Assembly (NCBI GenBank): GCA_015075005.1
Contig: JABTVC010000001.1
Coordinates: forward strand, 124,001 to 188,000
Source of the DNA: Planctomycetia bacterium
Lineage (GTDB): Bacteria > Planctomycetota > Brocadiia > Brocadiales > Brocadiaceae
Direction: 5' to 3'
DNA length: 64,000 nt
The notes under the pieces were generated by a model that worked only from the letters and a program-made list of their open reading frames with translations, searched no databases and was not told the origin of the DNA. Each line of letters opens with the position of its first letter. Position 1 is the first letter of the stretch. Both the position numbers and the translations under genes were made by a program. Shown here piece after piece: positions 33,771-43,676 of the stretch.

Positions 33771-36700
33771 ATGTTTCATTCAGTCAAGAACAAATTAATT
33801 TTCTTATTTCTGATCGCGGTACTTACACCATTGTTGGTAATGCGGCTTATTGCTTATCCTTCTGCAAAAGGCCATTCAGGAAACGACAATCAGTAATTTG
33901 CAGTTGATTGGTTCAAAAAAGGCATCACCGGTAAATGATTGGTTGCGTAAGTTGAAAAGCGAAGCAGTGCATGCCGCTCATAATCCGTTTGTAGTAAGTG
34001 CAGTGAATCTGACAGAAACAGACAACGATACCATTTTCCAATTCCTTCCCACATACCATGCGATGCCGGGTTTCTCAGGTATATGATTTGTGATGCATCC
34101 GGTATTGTTAGAATATCCACAGACGATACATTAATAGGGTTAAACCTTGCTGATGCTGATGGCTTCAGTCATGCTCTCGAAGGCAAGGCGTATGTTTCAG
34201 ATAGTGAACCCGCCGTTTTCTCTGATGCAAATGGGTTTGTGAATAAGACGGACAGGTTGCCGGCTATGTATGTCTCTGTGCCGGTAATGAATAAAGATGG
34301 ACAGATTTTAGGGGTAATGATATTTCAGATTGACCTGTCTGCTCTCGTCAGAGAAATACAAGAAAGATGGTATGGGGACAGTTACGATGCTTATATTATC
34401 AATCAATATGGTTTGATGATTACCGAATCCAAATTTGCCGATCAATTAGAGGAGGCAGGGCTGATCAAGAAGGACACAACGATGAAATTGGCGGTTGTGG
34501 AGCCACATACTCAGCAATTTACCAGGAGCGTAAGTTCCTGTTTAAAAGGGCTTGACGGATTTGATATAAACGGCTACACAAGTTATATGGGGGAAAAAGT
34601 AGTGGGGGTATGGCGTTGGATTCCAGAACTCAAATGGGGTGTCATAACAGAAATTAGCGCCGGCGAAGTGTCCGTGGCAATGAATAACTTAAAGAGTCCT
34701 ATCTTCGAGGTTCTTTCCTACTTAACTATTGCAGGGGTGGTTTTGGCGATTGCGGGGATTGCATTTGCGCTGGTGATTGGACAAACGATTGCCAATCCTA
34801 TTATGGCGCTGACACTGGCAACGCGGAAGATGTCTGCGGGGGATTTGTCGCAACACGTTACAGTAAAGACCCGGGATGAAGTCCGTGAGCTTGGGGATTC
34901 ATTTAATATAATGGCCGAATCAGTGCGGGAGAAGACAACGAAGCTACAGGAAACATCAAACTTCTTAAACAGTATTCTGGTGGGTTCTACTGAGCATGCA
35001 ATCATAGCTGCTGATCTTGACGGGAATATCCTGGCCTTCAATGAAGGTGCAAAAAGGATGTTTGGATATGAGCCGGAAGAATTGATTCAGCGATCGGGCA
35101 TGCAAATATTGTATAAAAAATCGGATGTTGAATTAGGGAAGGTCGGAAAAATGCTGGAAATAACACAGGCCGCGGGCAGGTATAAAAAAGAGATGCAATT
35201 TTTACGTAAAAATGGAGAGGTATTTACCGGATATAGCATCATGACTACCCGGCAATCTACGTATGGGAAACCGATCGGTTTTGTGATGATTACGAGGGAT
35301 ATAACGGAACAAAAGTTATTGGAACAAGCACTCCATAATTATACGATGCAATTGGAGAAAATTGTTGAGGAGAGGACGCAAAAACTCAGGATATCGGAAG
35401 AAAAATACAGACGCCTTTTTGAGACGAGCAAGGATGTTGTATTTTTTTGTGATACAGAATGTCAGTTTGCGGACATTAATCAAGCCGGCGTTGATTTATT
35501 TGGGTATAAATCGAAAAATGATATCTTGAAATTGAACTTGGTGCAGCATGTGTTTTTTAGTCCTCTCGAAGGTAAGTCAATTAAGGACATGGTGTGTAAA
35601 AATAGTTTTATCAAGAATTATGAGGTGGAGCTAAAGAAAGAAGACGGCAGCAAGGTGCCGTGCCTGATGACGAGTAATCTGAGACGGGATGAACGGAATA
35701 ATATAATTGGTTACGAAGGAATTATCATCGATCTCACGGAAAGGAAGAAGATAGAGCAAGAGAAGGATATTATGAATAACATCAACAAAATTCTGGCTTC
35801 AAACCTTGATATCCGTGAAGTGTATAAATCTTTCAGTGAGGAACTCTGTAAGGTCGTCGAGTTTGATCGTATGAGTATTACACTTCTCGATGAGAAGAGG
35901 AACGAATTGTTAATTTTTGCTGTTTCGAAAGAGTATAGTGGTTCCAAACTAGAAGAGGGAATGTATTATTCTAAAGATGGTACGCTGTCCGGGAAGGTTG
36001 TGGAAAATGGCGAAGTCTATATGGTTCATGATACCTCTTTAGGGTCTTTTTCCACAGACCCTATTCTGTTTAAAGAAGGGATTAAATCCCGTCTGTCGTT
36101 TCCGTTGATATGCAAGGGAGAGATTGTCGGAAGCCTCAACTTCGGGAGTAAAAATGTCAGGAATTATTCTGAATCTCACGTAGATATTATTAATAAGATC
36201 GCCCCGCAACTGGCTATTGCGATTGACAATACATGTCTTTTTGATAAAATCAAAGAATCTGAAGAAAAGTACAGAAACCTCGTTGAGGATATTGAAGATG
36301 TGATATTCAGGTTGGATAAAAAAGGAAGATATTTGTTTCTCAATAGCGCATTGAAGAATGTGGCAGGATATACTCCCCGGGAATTTTACGAAAATCCTTC
36401 CATTGCTGCAGAAATGATTCATAGGCATGATAGCGCATTCGTAAAGGATACGATACGAAAGGTTATGGAAGGTGAATTAAAGGTATCAAAAGATTTAGAG
36501 TACAGAATTTATTGCAAGAATGGAGAAGAACTCTGGGTTTCTCAAAATACCTATCCAATAAAAAATAAAAAAGGAAATATTGTCGGTATCGAAGGAATTA
36601 TGAGGGATATCACGAATAGTAAAAAAATTGAAGAGCAGATAAGGCGCTCTGAGCGGCTGGCTTCAATTGGTGAGTTGGCCGCTTCGATTGCCCACGAAAT

Positions 36701-37352
36701 TCGTAATCCGCTTGGTGCCATATCGAATTCCGTGTGTATGCTGAAGAGAGACTTATCTTTAAAAGGAGATGATCAAAAATTATTTGAAATGGTGGTTGAG
36801 GAAACTGACCGTCTCAATAGCATTATTACCAACTTTCTTACCTTTGCACATCCTGCCGCGTATCATTTTGTCAGGAGTAATATTCTTGGGATTATTGACG
36901 AAACGGTGTTTTTGTTAGAGCAGGATGCACGGTTTCATGAGGAAATCAAGATTGTGAAAATTTATGGAAATGATATCCCTATGGTTTATGTTGACAGGAA
37001 TTGGATCAGGAAGGTGTTTTGGAATCTTTTAGTAAACTCGATTGATGCAATGCCGCGGGGAGGAAAAATTTTCGTCCGTGTGAAAAAGCTGAAGATACCT
37101 GATAAAAATGAGATAGAAATTGTGGTTGCTGATACAGGTGTAGGAATTTCTCCCGAAGTCATAAGAAAGATTTTTGAGCCTTTTTTCACCACAAAAAAAT
37201 CAAAAGGTACCGGATTAGGCCTTTCCATTGTGCATCGTATCGTTGATAACCATGGTGGTTTTATAGATGTAAAGAGTAAACAAAACAAAGGGACTATATT
37301 TGCGATACGGTTGCCGGTAAAAAACGGGCAAAGTAGGACAGTTCCCGTATAG
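33771..37352 (+). CDS. Cache-PAS-GAF hybrid sensor histidine kinase (two frame breaks near the start)
   Basis: About 1190 aa. TM helix (about 33790-33840), a periplasmic Cache-like sensor, second TM (about 34720-34790), HAMP, PAS (34960-35320), PAS (35395-35750), GAF (35800-36240) and PAS (36260-36620). The kinase core follows: H-box GELAASIAHEIRNPLGAISN, NLLVNSIDAMP, ADTGVGISPEV and GTGLGLSIV. The frame shifts near 33850 and again near 34083. It is an NtrB-type kinase, followed after 24 bases by its regulator. The breaks are likely sequence errors. Confidence 0.85.
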
Positions 37353-37376
37353 TTCCCGTATAGGTTTTCAGGGCAT

Positions 37377-38759
37377 ATGTTTAATATTCTGATTATCGAA
37401 GATCAAAAAAATATGCGCGAATCTCTGGTAATAGCTTTTAAGAGGGCGGGCTATAATACCGATAGCGTCGAAAGCGGGGAAAAGGCTGTAGAACTTCAAA
37501 AAGACCATTCCTATGATTTGGTTGTTGTGGATCTTAAAATGGAAACAATGGATGGTCTTGAGGTGTTATCTCATATTAAGCATGTTAATCCATCGACTGA
37601 GGTTGTTGTCATGACTGCTTTCGGTACAATTGACAGCGCTATTCAGGCGATGAGAAAAGGCGCTTATGATTATGTTACCAAACCTTTTCAGCTATCCGAT
37701 ATCCTTTCCGTGGTTGAACGGGCTTTAGAAAAGAAATGTTTGTCTGAAAAGGTCGATAATCTTCAAAAAGAGACCAGGGAAAATTATAAATTTGGAGGTA
37801 TTATTGGTAATTCCCCTGTAATGATGAGGCTTTTGAATATCCTTGTGGAATTAACTAATAGTGAAAGTACTGTGCTCATTACCGGAGAGAGTGGGACGGG
37901 AAAGGAATTAGTTGCACATGCTATCCATAGTAATAGTCGCAGGAGTGATAAGCCATTTGTTGTTGTGAATTGTGGGGCGTTACCAGAAAATTTGCAGGAG
38001 AGCGAATTGTTTGGACACGTTATGGGTTCATTTACGGGAGCGGTTAAAGATAAAAAAGGTATCTTTTTAGAGGCGCAGGGCGGTACCTTGTTTTTGGATG
38101 AGATTGGAGAAACATCGCTTTCAGCCCAGGTCAAACTCCTTCGATTTCTGCAAAATGGTGAGATACGGAAAGTTGGTGATAACAAACCAATATATCTTGA
38201 CATCCGGACTATTGTAGCAACAAATAAAGACCTTGATGAGGCAACCAAAAACGGGTCTTTTAGAAAAGACTTATTTTACCGGCTTAATGTTATCAGAATC
38301 CACTTGCCGCCTCTCAGGGAAAGAAAAGAGGATATCCCTCTTTTAATCAACTATTTCGTGAACGTCTATGCGAACAAGCTGAGAAAAAAACCACCAGAAA
38401 TATCAGGAGATGCGATGGCATCGCTCTTAAATTACCCGTGGCCGGGAAATGTCCGGGAATTGGAAAATGTTATAGAGCGGGCTGTTACCCTGATGAAGGG
38501 GGATATGGTTGCGGTTGCTGACTTGGCATTAGAGATAGTATCACCAGCGGATATCATGGGCGTCATGAAAGAGATGGGAGGTATTCGGGCTGCTTTAGCG
38601 CAGGAGGAGAGAAAGACAATTATCGAATCCCTGCAGAGATATGCTGGAAATCGCAAACAAGTTGCAACGAATCTGGGGATATCGACAACAACCCTTTGGA
38701 GAAAGATGAAGGAATACCAGATTGTGTCGAAAACCAGTTATAACACAGAAAATGTATAA
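37377..38759 (+). CDS. NtrC-family sigma-54-dependent response regulator
   Basis: 460 aa. Receiver domain (ILIIEDQKNMRESLVIAFKR; phospho-Asp in VVVDLKME, about residue 52), AAA+ domain with Walker A GESGTGKELVAHAIH, GSFTGA loop for sigma-54 contact, Walker B GGTLFLDEIGE and R-finger region, then a Fis-type HTH (NRKQVATNLGISTTTLWRKM). It activates sigma-54 promoters when the upstream kinase phosphorylates it. Targets are unknown; moaA starts 13 bases after it. Confidence 0.95.
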   Translation: MFNILIIEDQKNMRESLVIAFKRAGYNTDSVESGEKAVELQKDHSYDLVVVDLKMETMDGLEVLSHIKHVNPSTEVVVMTAFGTIDSAIQAMRKGAYDYVTKPFQLSDILSVVERALEKKCLSEKVDNLQKETRENYKFGGIIGNSPVMMRLLNILVELTNSESTVLITGESGTGKELVAHAIHSNSRRSDKPFVVVNCGALPENLQESELFGHVMGSFTGAVKDKKGIFLEAQGGTLFLDEIGETSLSAQVKLLRFLQNGEIRKVGDNKPIYLDIRTIVATNKDLDEATKNGSFRKDLFYRLNVIRIHLPPLRERKEDIPLLINYFVNVYANKLRKKPPEISGDAMASLLNYPWPGNVRELENVIERAVTLMKGDMVAVADLALEIVSPADIMGVMKEMGGIRAALAQEERKTIIESLQRYAGNRKQVATNLGISTTTLWRKMKEYQIVSKTSYNTENV

Positions 38760-39743
<984 letters not shown>

Positions 39744-39846
39744 AGAGAATTCTATAATTTCATCTTTTGTAACATTTTAGTCTTTTGAAAAATCTTTAGT
39801 TTGTTTTATTATGATAAAAATAAAAAAGGGAGGTGAATATTACACA

Positions 39847-40353
39847 ATGACACAGTTGACGCATTTTAACGAACAGGGCGCTTCACGCATGGTGGATGTT
39901 GGCAATAAAGAAATTACCGACAGGATTGCCGTCGCGCATGCAAAGGTTATTATGAAACCCGGGACATTTAATCTTGTTATGGACAAAAAGATACAGAAGG
40001 GAGATGTATTGGAGGTGGCCAGAGTTGCAGGCATTATGGCGGCAAAGCAAACCTTTGGCCTGATTCCGATGTGTCATCCGTTAAACCTGACAAGCGTAAA
40101 GATTGATTACAGCAATAATTCAATGAATGAAATTGACGTATTTTCAGAGGTAAGGGTTACGGGAAAGACAGGGGTAGAGATGGAGGCAATTACTGCAGCT
40201 ACTATCTGTGCAATTACCATATATGATATGTGCAAAGCTGCAGATAAGGGGATGGTAATCAGCGATATTCATCTGGTGAAAAAATCGGGTGGTAAAAGCG
40301 GGACGTTTGTTTTCGATAAAGGGTCATTACGAGCTGATCTAAACACCCTTTAG
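39847..40353 (+). CDS. moaC: Cyclic pyranopterin monophosphate synthase MoaC
   Basis: 168 aa. TQLTHFNEQGASRMVDVGNK, LIPMCHPLNLTSVKID, GKTGVEMEAITAATICAITI YDMCKAADKGM and KKSGGKSGTF are MoaC signatures, with catalytic residues in the second and last. ATG at 39847 follows GGGAGGTG by about ten bases; an upstream ATG at 39811 is possible. It completes the first pathway step with MoaA. The 3' end overlaps a convergent gene by 15 nt. Confidence 0.93.
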   Translation: MTQLTHFNEQGASRMVDVGNKEITDRIAVAHAKVIMKPGTFNLVMDKKIQKGDVLEVARVAGIMAAKQTFGLIPMCHPLNLTSVKIDYSNNSMNEIDVFSEVRVTGKTGVEMEAITAATICAITIYDMCKAADKGMVISDIHLVKKSGGKSGTFVFDKGSLRADLNTL

Positions 40354-41262
40354 TACCCTTTGTGCCAATTCGTTCGGCAGTTTTGCTTCTGTTATTTTTT
40401 TTGATGCTGCTTCTGTGTTGTACGGCACCCGCCTGAAGTCGATATGTTTTGTGGCAGAATCATACACGACATAACATGCATGCGGATTTCCATCCCTCGG
40501 CTGACCCACCGAACCCACATTGATATAATATTTCCAGTCCTTATTTGAATCGATATCGAAAGATTCTACCTTGTTCGTTGATTCCTTTTCAATGAGCATA
40601 AGTCGCATATCATAATTATCTGCAGGAACCAGGACTGTGGCATTTACCGTTCTGACTTCCCTGGTGTAGATATAAGCTGATGGCCGGTGCGTATGGCCTC
40701 CAAAGGTGACGTTTAACCATAGATTTGCGTACTTTAACACACCTGCATTCCTGGCATATTCGTAACCTTGAGGATAGGAAGGTGTGCTGTGTACAGTTTC
40801 AAATCCTTCCTTACTAAATTTCATCCTCAGGGGCAGGCGTTTTAAAAATTTAAGATTTTCCTTTGTCAGTACCCCTTTAGTCCATTCCACTGCAGTCGTT
40901 GCTACGGGGTTCATTTCGGTAGTAAGGGATGGTTCGCCGGCTGCCTCCCTATCATGATTCCCGTAGATAGCAATACCTTTCCTTTCCAGTGACATAACAG
41001 CATGCAACAGGGTTTTCTGTTGTTCTGTATTGAAATATGGCTGGGCTGTGATTGTATAGATATTTTCCAGAGTAACTTTATTTCTGCCGTAGATGAGATA
41101 CCGCACCATGTCGCAGCACTCATTTGGCGATGCACCGTAGCCAACAATATCGCCAGCTATTAATAACCTGTCAATAGCATCTTCCTTTTCGGCGATTTCT
41201 TTAATTACTGCCAGCAAAGCGTCCACGTTGCTGTGTATATCTGACAAGATGACGTTTTTCAT
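40339..41262 (-). CDS. Metallophosphoesterase (YfcE/MPP-like)
   Basis: 307 aa. Metal ligands in ILSDIHSNVDAL (D-x-H), LLIAGDIVGYG (GD), IAIYGNHDRE (GNHD), and TFGGHTHRPSAYI (GH.H) match a binuclear metallophosphoesterase. It probably cleaves a phosphodiester or phosphatase substrate in the cytoplasm; the substrate is unknown. Its end overlaps moaC by 15 bases tail to tail. The kinase-like gene lies 33 bases upstream on the same strand. Confidence 0.85.
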   Translation of the reverse strand: MKNVILSDIHSNVDALLAVIKEIAEKEDAIDRLLIAGDIVGYGASPNECCDMVRYLIYGRNKVTLENIYTITAQPYFNTEQQKTLLHAVMSLERKGIAIYGNHDREAAGEPSLTTEMNPVATTAVEWTKGVLTKENLKFLKRLPLRMKFSKEGFETVHSTPSYPQGYEYARNAGVLKYANLWLNVTFGGHTHRPSAYIYTREVRTVNATVLVPADNYDMRLMLIEKESTNKVESFDIDSNKDWKYYINVGSVGQPRDGNPHACYVVYDSATKHIDFRRVPYNTEAASKKITEAKLPNELAQRVLKGV

Positions 41263-41295
41263 GGATTATTTATGAGTACAAAAAATTTATAAATT

Positions 41296-42102
41296 TCAAA
41301 TACTACACAAGGCTTTTTTTAATTCCTCTGCAGATGGAATTCTTTGTGCGGGGTTTGCTTCTAATAGTCCGCTCACGATTACTTCCAGTTTCTGTGATAT
41401 ATGACTATTTATTTTACTGGGTAAAACCTGTTCTGTCTGCCATAATTTTTTTGTTACTATTTGATATAGCATGAGACCCAAAGAATAAAGATCTGTCTTG
41501 CCATCCAGCCGAACGGCAGAAGAAATAGCCTCATCATGGACATTTCTGGGGCGGCCTTTCAGGTAGTTAAGCATTAGCAATTGTTCTGGTGATGCATATT
41601 CTTTACTAATTCCCTTAATTATCCCGCCTTTTTCAATGGCTAATTCAAAGTCGATAATATGTACTAATCCCGTTTTCTGATCACGGATCAAGTGTCCGGG
41701 TTTTAAATCGCAATGAATGTAATGTTTATCATGGACATGCTGCAAGGGATCACAAACGGTTATGAAGGATTGTATAACTTCCTCAATCGTTTTAACATGT
41801 TCAACGTCCTTTTCATTGAAATAATCTACAAGGTCATATCCATGAATATGCTGTAATATGATAAAATTTTGTTTGATTAAAAATTTTTCGTCTCTGAACA
41901 ACGCTCCTTGTCCAAAATCGCTCGTTATTGGTATTTGTGGATGACTGAGTTTCTTCAGGAGGTAATATTCTTCAGAAAAGTCAAAATCAGGGGAGTATTT
42001 TATCCCTTTATCTGGTACATTAATCAAAACTGCATAGTTGGACTTATGTAAATTTGCCTGGCACGTAAACTCGTTAAAATGATATTTATTAATTCTATAC
42101 AT
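41296..42102 (-). CDS. Ser/Thr kinase-like protein, possibly inactive
   Basis: 268 aa. The catalytic-loop region is HYIHCDLKPGHLI (usual HRDLKPEN, so N is His here) and HIIDFELAIEKGG replaces the DFG. ASPEQLLM and DLYSLGLMLYQI follow. No P-loop and no clear beta-3 Lys are seen (NYAVLINVPDKG), so it may be a pseudokinase or atypical phosphotransferase. Same strand as the phosphoesterase just downstream (33 bases), so the two may be one operon. Confidence 0.75.
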   Translation of the reverse strand: MYRINKYHFNEFTCQANLHKSNYAVLINVPDKGIKYSPDFDFSEEYYLLKKLSHPQIPITSDFGQGALFRDEKFLIKQNFIILQHIHGYDLVDYFNEKDVEHVKTIEEVIQSFITVCDPLQHVHDKHYIHCDLKPGHLIRDQKTGLVHIIDFELAIEKGGIIKGISKEYASPEQLLMLNYLKGRPRNVHDEAISSAVRLDGKTDLYSLGLMLYQIVTKKLWQTEQVLPSKINSHISQKLEVIVSGLLEANPAQRIPSAEELKKALCSI

Positions 42103-42553
42103 GGCCTGAGAAATTTTTATAGCTTCGTCACTTGTGAAATAGTAGATAATTTTTTGATGAAATGAAATTTTGTTAAGCCGGGTTTTAAGGGTGTATAAAG
42201 TTACACACTTCTTTATACATATTTTATAGCAAAAAAGAAATGGTGGCGTGAGGGAAAAATATTATTTTTTTATCCTTTTTTCAAAGGATGGACTTGATCA
42301 TGACGTATGATCGTACGCTTTAATTATTTTAGAAATTATTTCAGATGTTTTATAACAACACTGACAATACCCGCAAAGTTATTTATTTTTCGGTTCTGGT
42401 TTGGCAGGGACGGATGTTTTTGGGCGGTCTTTTTTGGTTGACAAATCCGGTCTCTCTCCATATAATGAGAACCTTTAATGATGCAAATATAATAGTTTAG
42501 CAAACTTAGGAATTGAAATTTAATTGACCATTACGGAAACTGTTACTTCGTTG
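42103..42553. other. Divergent intergenic region with a 9-bp inverted repeat
   Basis: TGTATAAAG (42192-42200) and CTTTATACA (42211-42219) form a perfect 9-bp inverted repeat around a 10-nt loop. It lies 90 bases upstream of the kinase-like gene and could be an operator or hairpin. The rest has no recognised element. Confidence 0.5.
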
Positions 42554-43666
42554 ATGAAAGTAAGTTCTCTGAATTTAAAGCGGCAGTATGAAAGTATTCG
42601 GGAGGAAATAGATAAAGCGGTTTTAGCGGCAGTAGCTAGCCAGTCTTTTGTTCTGGGTCCTTTTGTCGAGGCATTTGAGGCTAGTATAGCGCAATTTTGT
42701 GGTATAAGACATGCCGTTGGCGTATCTTCAGGTACTGATGCAATTTTGTTAGCCTTAATGGCATGTGGTATTAAAAACGGTGATGAAGTCATCACAACGC
42801 CTTTTACTTTCTTCGCAACGGCAGGCTCGATTGCGCGTTTAGGAGCGGTTCCGGTTTTCGTGGATATCGATCCCTCTACCTACAACATCGATGGGCACAA
42901 GATTTCAGCCGCGATAAACAAAAAGACAAAGGCGATCCTGCCGGTTCACCTGTATGGACAGTGCGCACATATGGACGTCATCCTTGAGATTGCGCGTGCC
43001 AATGGATTGATGGTTATCGAAGATGCTGCACAGGCTATAGGGGCGGATTATAAAGGGAGGAATGCGGGTTCTTTGGGAAATGTAGGGTGTTTTTCGTTCT
43101 ATCCCACAAAAAACCTTGGTGGTTATGGTGACGGGGGACTTGTAACAACGAATGACGATAAGCTTGCTGAGCTTATCAAAATCTTAAGGGTGCATGGCTC
43201 AAAGCAGAAGTATTACCATTCGTACATTGGGATTAATGGGCGGTTGGATGCTATCCAGGCATCTATCCTTTCTGTGAAACTTAAATACCTGAATAGCTGG
43301 TCTGAGAAACGCAGGTCGATTGCTGCATATTATCATGAATATTTACAGGGGTTGCCTATCCGGTTGCCGAAAATAGAATCCTATAATACCCACATATTTC
43401 ATCAGTATGTAATAGCAACGCCTAAGAGAGATGCATTGATGAAATACCTTGAACAGCAAGGGATAGAAACTGCTATTTATTATCCTGTTCCGCTTCATTT
43501 GCAAAAGTGTTTTGAATACTTGGATTATAAATGCGGCGACTTGCCCGAGTCAGAAAGAGCATCTCGTGAAACATTAGCCCTGCCGATCTTTCCCGAGATT
43601 ACTCAGAAAGAGCAGGATTATGTGATCGGTCACATAAAAAAATTCATTTCAGCGCAACAATTTTAA
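42554..43666 (+). CDS. DegT/DnrJ/EryC1 family PLP-dependent aminotransferase
   Basis: 370 aa. GVSSGTDAILLAL binds PLP phosphate, VIEDAAQAIGADYKG carries the Asp/Gln that hold the ring, and FYPTKNLGGYGDGG holds the Schiff-base Lys. C-terminal IYYPVPLHLQKCF matches the sugar-aminotransferase group. It transaminates a keto-sugar nucleotide for surface polysaccharide. It precedes lptD by 10 bases, which fits a cell-envelope role. ATG at 42554 is likely although no strong ribosome-binding site is visible. Confidence 0.9.
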   Translation: MKVSSLNLKRQYESIREEIDKAVLAAVASQSFVLGPFVEAFEASIAQFCGIRHAVGVSSGTDAILLALMACGIKNGDEVITTPFTFFATAGSIARLGAVPVFVDIDPSTYNIDGHKISAAINKKTKAILPVHLYGQCAHMDVILEIARANGLMVIEDAAQAIGADYKGRNAGSLGNVGCFSFYPTKNLGGYGDGGLVTTNDDKLAELIKILRVHGSKQKYYHSYIGINGRLDAIQASILSVKLKYLNSWSEKRRSIAAYYHEYLQGLPIRLPKIESYNTHIFHQYVIATPKRDALMKYLEQQGIETAIYYPVPLHLQKCFEYLDYKCGDLPESERASRETLALPIFPEITQKEQDYVIGHIKKFISAQQF

Positions 43667-43676
43667 ATTTATCCTC

